Below, piece by piece: positions 19,651 through 29,900 of a DNA stretch of 64,000 nucleotides. Source of the DNA: Thraustochytrium sp. TN22. Its lineage: Eukaryota > Sar > Bigyra > Thraustochytrida > Thraustochytriidae. Position 1 is the first letter of the stretch. Every line of letters starts with the position of its first letter. A model generated the notes under the pieces. The model was not told the DNA's origin. It worked only from the letters and a program-made list of their open reading frames with translations, and ran no database searches. The stretch is taken from assembly GCA_013306675.1 (NCBI GenBank), contig JABLUY010000005.1:132416-196415 (forward strand). The letters run 5' to 3'. A program made the position numbers and the translations under genes.

Positions 19651-20272
19651 GGAAGTCACTTCGTTTGAAGAATGAGGCCCTTCCTCATCAAGGTAGTAGG
19701 TAGGCCTAGGATGCTGTAAGAAGTCGTGAGCAAGAGAAGAAAGATCACACGGACGCTGCTTCCCTCTCAGCTTTTCTAGCTGAGAGCTCTACTAAGTAAC
19801 CCGAGGACAAACTGCCCGGGCCCTGACGCGAAGTCGACATCGGATGCACTCGGTTCGGTTTGCCGTGCGTCGACACATGCACGTCAGTCGCTCGCCGATG
19901 AGCTAGCTACTAACTTAGCTAGCTTTCAGAGAGGCTTGCCAGTCGGATGCCCGTCTCTTCACGTCAACCACAACACGTCCGTGCGCCGCTCCCAGTCGCT
20001 CGCTTCGCTTGGCGTGGCAAGCTCCAGTCAGCTTGCTGTGCGCTTGGCTGGCTCGCTGATGAGCCTCGCGTGCAGCTCGCCACGTTGAGGCCGCTGTGCG
20101 CGAGTATGCACTCGTCGCGCCCGAGCCAGAAGAGTTTCCTCGCTCCGCCAGCGCGCTCACGAGCGGCAGAGCGGCGCAGGACGCGCGGCGTGGCACCTGT
20201 CCCCGCCCGCGCGCCCCGCGCGCCGGCCTGGCCGCCGGCGGCCGGCTTCTGCATGCGCGAGCGGCGGGCGCC
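19651..20272. other. Intergenic gap before the histidine kinase
   Basis: 622 bases between same-strand genes. It contains a clustered AGCTAGCT motif at 19901-19924. The kinase frame is open upstream of its ATG but has no ATG there. No separate gene is seen. Confidence 0.5.
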
Positions 20273-22597
20273 ATGGCGTCCGTGGCGTCCGTGGCGTCCG
20301 TGGCGGGCGCCTCGCGGGCGTCCTCGGCGGCGGAGCGCAGCAGCCAGCCGTCGGAGCCGTCCGGCAGCGGCAAGGGCATCCAGCTGCAGCTGCTCACGAA
20401 CCTAGATGACATCGACTTGAGCAGCGTTGCAGCGACGCCGCGCGAGAAACGACAGTCGGGCCGCGGCATGCCCTATGCCGCCGACGAGGTACCCATCCAT
20501 GTCCACAGCGGCGAGCACGACGATGTGCCGCGCGACGCCGAGACTACATCGGCGGCCACGCGCAAGCGCAGCCGCTGGTACTGGCTCACGCGGGACCGCG
20601 GCATTGTGGCCGCCGTGCTGGTGAGCGCCGGCATCGCCGGCGGGGTCGGGCTCGGCACTGCAGGCTTCGCGGCCGGTGGCGTGCTGCTGGTCGTCTGCCT
20701 GCTGCAGGCCGCAGCCATCTACCTCATTGTCGTCTACTCGCACGCGCGCCGCGCGTCCATAAAGTCGGACGCGGACGTCATGAAGCGCTACACGGCGCTG
20801 CTTGCCGCCATGAGCGCCGAGCGCGCGCTCAACGAGTTCATTGCGCATGAGATCCGCAACCCGCTGTCCGTGTGCTGCTCGGCCGTTGTATTCCTGGGCG
20901 AGGCCGCGCGGCACCAACGCGCCGTGAGCGCGCGCGCCGGTCAGCGAGCTGGCTCCGCCGCCGCCGCAGGAGGCACGCGCACCGTCGCGACCATGGACGC
21001 CATCGTCGCCGACCTGCACCTCATGGATGTTAGCCTGCATGCGATCGACGAGATGCTCCGCAACTTGCTTGACCTCAACCGCTTCTCGGTCGGCCTGCTG
21101 GAGCTACGGGCCGCTCCGACATGCCTGCGCAAGGACGTGCTGGAGCCCGTCCTAGACGCCGTCGCCACCGCCGCCGCCGACGGCGTCAAGGTGGATCTCG
21201 AGTGCGCGGCCGACATGTGGGTGCAGGCAGACCGCCTGCGCCTCGTTCAGATCGTGAGCAACGTTGCCAAGAACGCCACGCGCTTCGTGACCACGGGCTT
21301 CGTGCGCCTGCGCGCCGCGCGCGACCCGCGTCGACCCGACTATGTTCGCATCGTCATCGAGGATTCCGGCCCAGGAATTTCCAGGTCTGAACGCGCAGAC
21401 CTCTTCGAAAAGTACCAGGAGACCCTGGACACGATGCGCCAGGGCACGGGCGTGGGTCTGGCGCTCGCCAAGCTGCTCGTCGAGAAGATGGGTGGCTCCA
21501 TCCGGCTGGACGACACATACGCGTCCGGTGTGCCCGGATGCCCCGGCGCGCGCTTCCGGATTGCGCTCCCGCTGCCCGAGGTTGCGCCGGACCCGGCCGC
21601 CGCGTCCGCGCAGAACCCCAATCTGCGGCCCTTCCGCGCCCGCGCCCGCGTCCTGCACGTCGACGACGACAAACTCGTGCGCCTCATGACGCGCCGCGTG
21701 CTCATGCGCGTCGCCAAGGGCTGGGAATTCGCCGAGGCCTCAAGCGGGGAGGAGGCGCTCGTCATGGCCGCCGAGAAGCCCTACGACCTCATCATTGTCG
21801 ACCACTACATGCCAGACCCGCGACGCGTGCCGCTCACCGGCGAGGAGACCATCCAGCGCCTGCGCTCGCAGGGCTTCCGTGGCGCCATCGTCGGCTGCTC
21901 CGCCAACGACATGTCCACCGAGCACCTCGCAGCGGGCGCCACAAGCTTCGTGCTCAAGCCGCTGCCCGCCAAGCCCAACGACATCGCGGCCCTCCTCAAC
22001 TCCGTGCTGCCGCTGCCCAGAGATCTTCAGGTGCTGCTTGTCACCACGGACAAGCTTGGCGCCGCCATGCTCGAGCGCACGCTGCGTCGCCTTGGCGAGC
22101 GCATGGATGTCACCATGGCTGCTTCTCCGGACGAGGCCCTCGCCTGCCTCGATGCCGACGGCTTTGACATCATCATGCTCGACGCCATGGACTCCTTCTT
22201 CACGCACCGCGTCCGAGAACGCGCCGTCGACGCGGCGCTCGTGCTCATCACTGGCGACGTTGTGGACGACGAGACTGCGATCGACTTGCTCTGGTCCAAG
22301 CCGCTCCCACCCGACGCTTTGATGCGACAGGAGCTCAATCGCGTGCTCTTCCACAAGGCCATTCGCCAGGGCTCCGTCACCATCTCAGAGGGCTCCTCGC
22401 TCGTCGCGACGGCGGCAACTACATCCACGACCACGACGACATCGGCCACCGCGACCGCGAACGAAGCGGCGCCAGATCCTGCGGATCCTGCGCCGGCATC
22501 ATCAGAGCCGGCATCCTCAGAGCAAAGCGGCGCCGGCTTCGACAGCCTTGCCGCCGGAAACGAGGCCGGCACGGGCCCGCCAGGCGAGCCGCGTTGA
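20273..22597 (+). CDS. Membrane hybrid histidine kinase with two receiver domains
   Basis: The 774-residue protein is a eukaryotic hybrid sensor kinase. Two hydrophobic stretches (about 102-150, including VLVSAGIAGGVGLG and VLLVVCLLQAAAIYLIVV) anchor it. The dimerisation helix has the phospho-acceptor His192 in the H-box AHEIRNPLS. The ATPase domain shows the N-box SNVAKNATRF, G1 EDSGPGIS, an F-box FEKYQ and G2 GTGVGLALAK. Receiver 1 (about 460-580) has DDD, phospho-acceptor Asp510 in IIVDHYMP and Lys562 in LKPLP. Receiver 2 (about 583-700) is shorter and diverged; it keeps Asp637 in IMLDAMD and Lys676 in SKPLP but lacks the paired acidic residues at its start. A Thr/Ser/Ala-rich tail follows. 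The start is the first in-frame ATG (GCGCCATGG). There is no large sensor domain, so the signal may be sensed through the membrane helices or partners. Confidence 0.88.
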   Translation: MASVASVASVAGASRASSAAERSSQPSEPSGSGKGIQLQLLTNLDDIDLSSVAATPREKRQSGRGMPYAADEVPIHVHSGEHDDVPRDAETTSAATRKRSRWYWLTRDRGIVAAVLVSAGIAGGVGLGTAGFAAGGVLLVVCLLQAAAIYLIVVYSHARRASIKSDADVMKRYTALLAAMSAERALNEFIAHEIRNPLSVCCSAVVFLGEAARHQRAVSARAGQRAGSAAAAGGTRTVATMDAIVADLHLMDVSLHAIDEMLRNLLDLNRFSVGLLELRAAPTCLRKDVLEPVLDAVATAAADGVKVDLECAADMWVQADRLRLVQIVSNVAKNATRFVTTGFVRLRAARDPRRPDYVRIVIEDSGPGISRSERADLFEKYQETLDTMRQGTGVGLALAKLLVEKMGGSIRLDDTYASGVPGCPGARFRIALPLPEVAPDPAAASAQNPNLRPFRARARVLHVDDDKLVRLMTRRVLMRVAKGWEFAEASSGEEALVMAAEKPYDLIIVDHYMPDPRRVPLTGEETIQRLRSQGFRGAIVGCSANDMSTEHLAAGATSFVLKPLPAKPNDIAALLNSVLPLPRDLQVLLVTTDKLGAAMLERTLRRLGERMDVTMAASPDEALACLDADGFDIIMLDAMDSFFTHRVRERAVDAALVLITGDVVDDETAIDLLWSKPLPPDALMRQELNRVLFHKAIRQGSVTISEGSSLVATAATTSTTTTTSATATANEAAPDPADPAPASSEPASSEQSGAGFDSLAAGNEAGTGPPGEPR

Positions 22598-23374
22598 GGA
22601 CTCGGTTCTCGGAAGCTGTTTCTGCAGGCGCGCTCTGCACCGTCAGTGCCACTGGACACCGCTGGACACCTTAGCTAGACTTCTCCCCTGCCCCCTTATG
22701 GGCTTTGCCGCTCGTGCCTCACAACCGAAATCGTGAGGGTAGGAAGCAAGTCTTGTCAAAGTGCCATCGCGCGGACAAGCGGGAGCCGCCCGGGATGGCA
22801 CGCGCGCGTGCACAAGCCCGAAATCGAGAGGTAGCAAGCAAGCCTTCAAGTTGTCTCAGAGCTATCGCGGCGCGCGCACAAGCGCGAGCGGCCCCTGATC
22901 ATGGGCCGGACGGCACGCGCGCGTGCACAACTCGAAGGAGTCGAAGCCTCCTTCGCTCTCGACGCCTGCACAAGCAGGACATGAGCGGTATGGGAACGCC
23001 GACGCCCTGCAAGGAGGCCTCAGCCCGTCCGTATGTGTAAGCTGTTTCTCCAAGCCTGCTCCTCAGCCGCGCGCTTTCCGAGTCGTCCGTCCGCCGCCAA
23101 TGACAGCACTTCTTCGGCCACTCGCCCAGCCCGCTCTCACTGTCAATGCCCTGTGCCGTGCACCGTGCGGTGCAGATTGCGGTTCCTGGCCCGCGGGCCG
23201 CGGAAAGAGGGGCTGGTGAGTCGCGCCGCCGAGAGCGACAGCACGCGCGTAGCGACCTGACCAGGCTGGGGCGCGCATCTCTACAGCGAGCTCGCAAAAT
23301 CGCTTCTCGCTCGCATGAGACGCAGGCAGACCGGGAAGGCAGACAGACACAGCGGCAGGCAGTAACGAGCAGCC
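22598..23374. other. Intergenic gap with an imperfect tandem duplication
   Basis: 777 bases between same-strand genes. A GTGCCACTGG motif is near 22647, a degenerate duplication lies at 22720-22925, and CCGAGTC is at 23078-23084, about 290 bases before the next ATG. No gene is recognised. Confidence 0.5.
22720..22925. repeat. Imperfect tandem duplication (two units of about 90-115 bases)
   Basis: Both units run CACAA..CCGAAATCG..GAGGGTAG.AAGCAAG, continue through a shared ATCGCG..ACAAGCG.GAGC segment, and end at the same GGCACGCGCGCGTG block (about 22797-22810 and 22912-22925). The second unit carries extra bases. It is noncoding. Confidence 0.7.
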
Positions 23375-24412
23375 ATGCAGGTGGACCAGACCGGTCTGCA
23401 GCCTGACAAGAAGTACGAGAACGGAGGCAGTTTTCGTCATGCGCCGCGCCTCACGAACATGTTGTCCGTGCGCAGCGCGGACACGCTGGCGCGGCACAAG
23501 CTGGACATGAATGCCTTCATGATCAAGTCCGCCGTCAACGTGACCATCTTCGTCCCCGTCACGCTCGCCCTGGTTTTGCTCATTGAGGACTTTGCCGAAC
23601 GTGACGTTCGCACAAATGAAGGCGCGACCATGTATGCGCTGCGCATCTTCGCTGCGTGGATGGGTATTGCACTCATGCTGCCCTATCTAACCCAAAGCGC
23701 AGAAATCGCTCTGGACCTTTTCTCGCTGGCAATGGACGAAAAGGACGCAAATATCGCTGGTTGGGAGTCCAGCTTCCGGCATTCGATCATGCTGGTCACT
23801 TGCGGTGTGCCAGCTTTCGTAGTCGTCATGACAGCTTTGCTTCTGTTCTTCGCCATCTGTGTCTTCCTCCTCGCCTCCATTGGGATCATCGCGTTCACCA
23901 TCCTTATCGCATGCGCCCTCGCCGTCATGATCGTTTGCATGCCGTGCTTATGCCTTGGCTACTTCATTGAAGATGAGGAGGAGGGGATGGCGCAACCTGC
24001 GGTGGGCCCTCCGAGTGGCCACGAAGCTGCTACTGTCCAGAGTGATGTCGAGTTTGGAGGCAACCAAGGTGAAGGCGGCGACGATGCAGAAAGTGACTCT
24101 TCTACCGTCATGTCACCAACCGAGCTTTTCACGTTTCTAAGCTGCACCGCGAGCTCCACGCTGCAGTTTGTCCTCATCCTTGAGCTGCTGCTCCTCAGTT
24201 TCTTTCTCGTCTGGTCCTCGCAGACTCCTGGCGAAGTGGTCCTAAACATGGTCGCCTGCCAGGTCCTCGTCGAGCTGGACAATTCCATCGTCGATAAGAT
24301 CAAGAACAAGGAGAGCTCCTTTCGAAAGCGCATTCGCAATTACCTCGTCCACACCAACCGAAACACCGTTCGACCTATGCGCCGGTTCACCATGCGCTCA
24401 TGGCGAAGCTAG
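23375..24412 (+). CDS. Multi-pass membrane protein, tandem paralogue 1, function unknown
   Basis: The 345-residue product has a hydrophilic N-terminus and then about five or six hydrophobic segments: VTIFVPVTLALVLL (about 55), LRIFAAWMGIALMLP (about 90), a long double segment from about 140 to 195, FVLILELLLLSFFLVW (about 265) and LNMVACQVLVELD (about 295). An acidic loop (about 205-245) splits the protein. The motif EVVLNMVACQVLVELDN near the end resembles an 'LN..A...LELD' signature I know from uncharacterised algal and stramenopile membrane proteins, but I cannot name the family. It is a clear paralogue of the gene at 25776: the central segment DFAERxVR..TMYALRIFAAWM and the SSQTPGEVVLNMVACQ end are nearly identical. 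Single exon. A channel or transporter role is only a guess. Confidence 0.75.
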   Translation: MQVDQTGLQPDKKYENGGSFRHAPRLTNMLSVRSADTLARHKLDMNAFMIKSAVNVTIFVPVTLALVLLIEDFAERDVRTNEGATMYALRIFAAWMGIALMLPYLTQSAEIALDLFSLAMDEKDANIAGWESSFRHSIMLVTCGVPAFVVVMTALLLFFAICVFLLASIGIIAFTILIACALAVMIVCMPCLCLGYFIEDEEEGMAQPAVGPPSGHEAATVQSDVEFGGNQGEGGDDAESDSSTVMSPTELFTFLSCTASSTLQFVLILELLLLSFFLVWSSQTPGEVVLNMVACQVLVELDNSIVDKIKNKESSFRKRIRNYLVHTNRNTVRPMRRFTMRSWRS

Positions 24413-25775
24413 CCAGTGATGGCCGTGATGACTTCGTATCAGATCCGTACAGTGCCTGAAGAGAAAGTCAGTAACTTTGCGCTCGCTCGCTGCAAGACAC
24501 CCAGCGTCCGCTCTCGCAGGGGTTCTGTCGGTTGCCAACATCACGCCCACCGCGAAGCTCGCGACGCGAGAACGCGCATTTCTAAGCCGCGCTCGCCCCC
24601 TAAAATGGCTTCACGAAGCTTCTCCGCCTTGCTGCACTGCCTCAGCGATTGGCAAACCAAGCCATCACTGACGACTGGACCATTATCGCATGTCGTTCAC
24701 TGTCAGGTCATCGTCCGAGCCAGCCTGAGGAGCTTGACAAGGAGCTCAAGTTTGACAGTCTCACCTACGAGCCGAGATGAGGAGTGCATGGAGCTAGCCG
24801 CAGTTGGATGGATACCCTGATACTCCAGGGTACAAGTTGGCAGGCACCAGCATGTAGTACCACCTGAGGTAATCATGATGTGGTGTTGGTACCGGTACTA
24901 CCGATTGGCTTAGTACCCTTCGAGCACACTACGCGACTACTCCTACCTCGCGGGACCTGTCCTCACGGCAAAGAACCGTGCGGAACTGCACGCGCTTCGG
25001 ACGCCGGACGAGCCAGCGAGTACCGTGACTCACTTACTGCGCTTGCACGAGCCACAGCTCGAGCAGTGCGCTCGGGCGGTGACTCGGCGGTGAGGCGCCA
25101 ACCCTGCGCGCAACCTGGCCCAGAGCGTACTCTGGCACCCTGCAGGGTCTGCAGCACTTGCTGTGAGTGCGCACACAGCTGCCAGGACGGCCATCGGGCC
25201 CGGCTCGGCCGGCTCGCGCCTTGGTCTTGCAGTGGACGCGTCGTATTGAAGGCAGTCTGAGCAGACGCCCGCGTCGCGCCAGCCGCGCGGATCGTCCTCT
25301 GGCCCCAGAGGGGCCGCCAGGGGCAGAGAGCGCCAGGGGAGGGGGAACGCACGCCCACGCAGACTCTCACGCAAGCCGACACGGCAAAATAATGATTTTG
25401 AGACCAGTGGCAGCGCGTGCCGCCGGGGAAACAGCTGGCCCGAGTCGCCCGGCCGTCACCGTCAGGATCACACCGTGGCTGTTTTCCCTGCATCTTACTA
25501 GTAGTCAGCATTCACAGTCAGATGTGAAACTTGCTTCTTTGAGAAAGCATCCACAGCTCGGACACTCGCACTGCAGGGAGATCGGCAATAGCTGACATGC
25601 GGCGCGTGCGCGCGCGCGCGGCAGGCAGACCGCGATCGGGCGCACTGGCACTGGCAGTCTCTCTCTTGCACACCCTGCCGCTTGCGCAACGTCAGCACAG
25701 AGCAAACTCGGAACGCAGCTGAGCGTTGCCAGTGCTTGCCAGTGCTTGTGAGGGAGAGCGGTTCTGCTTGCCCTC
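24413..25775. other. 1.36-kb gap between the tandem paralogues
   Basis: I find no gene or recognisable element here. It contains GTACC-rich imperfect repeats near 24820-24920 (for example TGGTACCGGTACTACC), a GCACTGGCACTGGCAGT motif near 25640-25660 and TGCCAGTGCT repeats near 25728-25748 just before the next start. It is presumably the 3' end of copy 1 plus the promoter of copy 2. Confidence 0.5.
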
Positions 25776-26849
25776 ATGTCGGAGAGCGTGGTTCGTGCGC
25801 GGCCCGCTCCTCTCGCTGGAGGTGACAGCTTTCGCAATGCACTTGTCGCCAAGGTGCTGTCCGCGTGCGGGCCGGACAGGACTCACAAGCTGGACATGGA
25901 AGCGTTCTTCATCAAAACAGTCGTAACCGTGACAATCTTTGTGCCCGTTAGTCTGGCCCTAGTGCTGCTCATCGAGGATTTTGCCGAGCGCAACGTGCGC
26001 GCGAGTGAGAGCACAACCATGTATGCGCTTCGCATCTTCGCTGCCTGGATGTCCATCGCACTCATGCTGCCCTATCTGAGCGAGAGCGCCGAAATCGCCC
26101 TTGACCTCTTCAACAAGTCGATCGACGAACGCGCTGATAGGCTCCATCTTCACGGGAGCTTCAAGCAGTCTGTGGTGGTCGTCACCTTCTGGGTGCCAGT
26201 GTTGGTGCTCATCATGTCTGGCACACTCCTCTTCTTTGCTGCCTTCATCTTCCTCGTCGCATCCATCGGCATCATCAGCTTGATCATTCTGCTAGCATGC
26301 GCTCTCGCCGTCATCATCCTTTGTATGCCCTGTTTCTGTCTTCTCCGGTTTCAGGTTGTCAAGGCCGACGACGGGGCGGACGAGGTCCGACCTGCAGTGG
26401 GGTCTCCGGAGGGGGAGGACGGCGGCGGCGACAATGAGGGCATCGTTCAGAGCGACGTGGAGCAAGGTGATGACGCTGGCGGGACCGATACAGCAAGCGC
26501 AGCTCCCAGCGAAGTGAACCAGGTCGAGCTTTTCACGGCCCTGAGCTGCCTGGCCAGCTCCACTCTGCAGCTCGTCCTCATCCTGGAGCTGCTCTTGCTC
26601 AGCTTCTTCCTCGTCTGGTCTTCACAAACGCCTGGCGAGGTGGTGCTTAACATGGTGGCCTGCCAGGTCCTCGTCGAGCTCGACAACGCCATCGTCGCGA
26701 AGATCAAGGACAAGGAGAGCTCTCTGACGAAGCACCTTGCCACGTACATCAACCACTCCAACAGCAAACCCCCATCATTTGCGCGCGCGCCGCTGAAGCT
26801 CCGAAACAGCCACACCCCACCCGCCCTCCATTGTTTCAAACACAAATGA
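25776..26849 (+). CDS. Multi-pass membrane protein, tandem paralogue 2, function unknown
   Basis: This 357-residue protein shares the whole layout of the gene at 23375: KLDMxAFxIK, VTIFVPVxLALVLLIEDFAER, TMYALRIFAAWM, LMLPYL, the long double hydrophobic segment with LASIGII/VASIGII, the acidic loop (about 200-250) and the C-terminal LVLILELLLLSFFLVWSS with SSQTPGEVVLNMVACQ. The N-terminal 40 residues and the C-terminal tail differ, and the loop varies most, as expected after duplication with relaxed constraint outside the membrane core. It has no signal peptide and is a single exon. The stop is only 60 bases from the stop of the converging dynein gene, so the two transcripts probably overlap in their 3' UTRs. 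Function not recognised. Confidence 0.75.
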   Translation: MSESVVRARPAPLAGGDSFRNALVAKVLSACGPDRTHKLDMEAFFIKTVVTVTIFVPVSLALVLLIEDFAERNVRASESTTMYALRIFAAWMSIALMLPYLSESAEIALDLFNKSIDERADRLHLHGSFKQSVVVVTFWVPVLVLIMSGTLLFFAAFIFLVASIGIISLIILLACALAVIILCMPCFCLLRFQVVKADDGADEVRPAVGSPEGEDGGGDNEGIVQSDVEQGDDAGGTDTASAAPSEVNQVELFTALSCLASSTLQLVLILELLLLSFFLVWSSQTPGEVVLNMVACQVLVELDNAIVAKIKDKESSLTKHLATYINHSNSKPPSFARAPLKLRNSHTPPALHCFKHK

Positions 26850-26908
26850 ACATGAATGTCTCAGATTGTCTCCACGTACAGCGATCTTGCGTCAGGAAAC
26901 CGGCAAGG

Positions 26909-29900
26909 TCAAGGGCGCAGCACGAGTCCCACCCTTGCTGCGACCCACTGGCCACCAGGAGCCCGCGTCTTAAGCGGCACAAGAAAGAGAGGGTCATCGC
27001 GGCGCTCAAGCGTGGCGTACACGGGGCACATGTACACGGACTCATCCTCGGGCCACAGGTAGCCGCCGGGAGATTCCTGCCAGCCCGCCTGAACGCGTGT
27101 GCCGCGAAGGAGTAGTACCGGCATGGGTACGATGGACTCCCTGAGCCCGCTCTGCACCAGGTAGCCACCGCAGGCCATCTGGCCGACCTTATAATGATGG
27201 CTGGCCCCACCGCCCGCCTCCTCCTCCTCGTCGTCGTCGTCATCGACGGCAGCGCCGCCCGTACCCTCCTCGTCCTCAAAGTACTCCTGGTCCTCCAGGG
27301 CGTCGTCCACTGTATCGCCCAGGTAAAAACGCGCGCCCTCCATGCACATGTCGCGCACCAGAACGCTCCCGAGCGCCGGCGCGCCCGAGGAAGCCTCGAC
27401 CTTGCGCTGCAGCGTCACGTCGGCCGTCATTGTGCAATACTCGAGCGGGACGCCCTCGCTCCGCGCGAAGACCTGCACAACGGCAACGACCAGCGCGCGA
27501 GGGTTCAAAAAGCCGCCGAGCCAGAGCGAGCTTGGCGGCCGCTCGAGCTCCTGCGTCCATGTACGCAGCTGGTCCGCATGCGAGGCGAGCGTCTCGAGCC
27601 AAGCCTCTAGCCTGCCGCTGCTGGGCCGCCAGCCCACCTTGGTCCACGAAAAGGCTCCAGCTGTAGGCACGTCGCCCTTGAGGAGCGCAGCAGCGAGCTG
27701 CTCGGTATCGTTGGAGAACGATGCGGTCCCCTCCACGGCTTGCTGCAGTGCGTCAAGAGAGTCGCGCACTGTCCGGATCACCGTGTTCATGTGCAAGCAC
27801 TCCTGCAGCGCCACTCGCACGAGCGGCGCATGCACGGCCTCGGGCACCTTCTCGACCTCCGGGCTGCTACCCTTTTCAGCTTCGCCCGCTGCCCCATCCT
27901 CGTCGTCGACCTCAAGGGGCCCAAGCTGGTCCTCGTCATCCTCCGCCTCCGCCTCTGCCTCTTTGCCTTCGCAATCCTCGTCGCTGCCCTTTTCTGCCGC
28001 TTTTGGCGCTGCCTGCTGCTCGAGAATCACACCGCCGAGGAGCGGCGCCGCACGCGCCTTGAGGTCCTCCAGCGGGAGCGGCCCCGGGACCCGCTCGCCA
28101 ATGCCCTTGAGCACCTGGCGCAGCCGCGCGTTGCGGTCAGCACTGGCGGCGGCGGTCGAGGCAGCCTCGGTCACGGCGGCCGGCGCCAGCGTGATGGCCT
28201 CCAAATCCTCGCAGATCTCTGCCTGGCGCTCGCGCCAGTACGGCACATCGGTGCCGGACTTGAGCCCGTACAGCGCCGGCGTGTCGGCCGGGAGCTCCTT
28301 TTGCGCGTGCGCGAGTACGTGCTTGAAAGGTAGCCCACTCTCAGGCGCCCGGAAGCCCGGCGCCAACTCCCCTGGCGCCTTGGTGTCGTCCGTGAGCCTC
28401 GGGGCCAGCACGCTGGTGGCGTGCTCGAGGAGCGTGTTCAGGTCCTGCTCGTTGTTGACGCCCGCGCCGTAAATGCCGAGCGCCACGACCGTACGCATCT
28501 CGTCCCAAGGGAGCTTGTTTGAGGACGCAGCGCCGGCGACGTAGTGGTCCAAGGCGTCCGCCGCAGCCTGCAGCTCAGCAGGACCGAAGGCGTACGGCTG
28601 GCCAAAGCCGAGGTGGGCGTACTTGCGCCTGCCGAGGAGGAGCGCATGCATGAAGCTCAGTGCAAACAGGCACTGCTGGAAGGCGCTGGCCTGACCGCGG
28701 CACGCGTCGATGCGAGCCTGCGAGAACGAGCTCCAGGTCTCTTCCAGCGTCGCTCGCAGCTGGAGCGCCGGCTCTCGCACGAGCTTGACCGAAGCCTGCA
28801 GCAGGCGCGACGGCAGCGCTCCAGTGCAGCGCGAGACCGTGAGGAAGCAGCGAAAGTCGTCGTGCGCGGTCCTGGAGAAGCCTGCCAGGAGCCCCTCCAG
28901 ACGAAGCTGCCAGGCTCGAGACAAGAGGTCAACGTTTTGCAGCACGAGCCAGTTGCCGGCCTCCGCCGCGGCGCGCAGAGCGTCCTCGAGGTCCTCGGGG
29001 CGCTGTTGTGTGGCGTAGAGGACCTTGAGGCGGCCCGGCGCCATGCTTAGCTTCTCCCGCAGCGCCTCTACCGCCTGCGTTGGATCGAAGCCCGGGCCGA
29101 GCACGCAGAGCAGCGGCGCCGCAGCCGAGGTCTCCTGCAAAACATGCTCCAGATCGAGAGTCGCCGGGCGGCACGCAAAGAGGGCGCCCATGCGCGACGC
29201 GACAAAGGCTGAGAGCCGCTCGCAGAGACGGTCGGGCCGTATGGCGCGAAAGAGGAGCAGACGCTTGAAGTCGTCGAGCTCGTTAAGCTCGCCCGGGAGC
29301 CGCTTGGCCTCGGGATTGCGCGAGAGGAACCACTCGCGCCACTCGTCGGCATCTGACATGACCTCGTCGCCGACGCTCGTGAGGCCGGCGGTGGACTCCA
29401 GGCCCTTGATGCGCGCCCAGGTCTCCTGAGGCATCCAGGCGGCCAGGGGGCCCATGGATCCCACATTTGCCATTGGCGTGCACGTGACGAGCGCATCGAT
29501 ATCCTGGCGCGTCAGCTCGCCCTCTGCGCGCAGCACCTCAAAGCACAGCGCGCTCGCCGCTGTCAGTGCGTGCCGCTCATGCAGTCCGTGTCGCACATAG
29601 CTAAAGACCATATTGGTCACGGCGCGCTTGAGCACCACGCTGCGCTCTTGCGCTTGGGCGTCCGACGGCGCCTCGGTCTGGAGGCTCGCCTCAAGCTGGT
29701 TCAGAAGTTCGCGCAGTTCACTTGCCTGCAGCGTGTCGTCCGGACCGCCGGCTACGTCGGCCGCCAGCGCGTCCGCGCCCCACTCGAAGCGCTGTGTCAC
29801 CACCACATTGCGTGCCACGGCACGCAAGCGATCTACCGTACTTGTCTGCTGCTGCTGCTCTTGCTGCTGCTCGACCTCGGTTGGCGGCGGCTTGGTGACC

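Noticed and set aside
18298-19659. 453-codon minus-strand frame over the coclaurine-methyltransferase-like gene
   Set aside because: It is antisense to a well-supported enzyme and has low-information Leu/Val/Glu/Arg composition.
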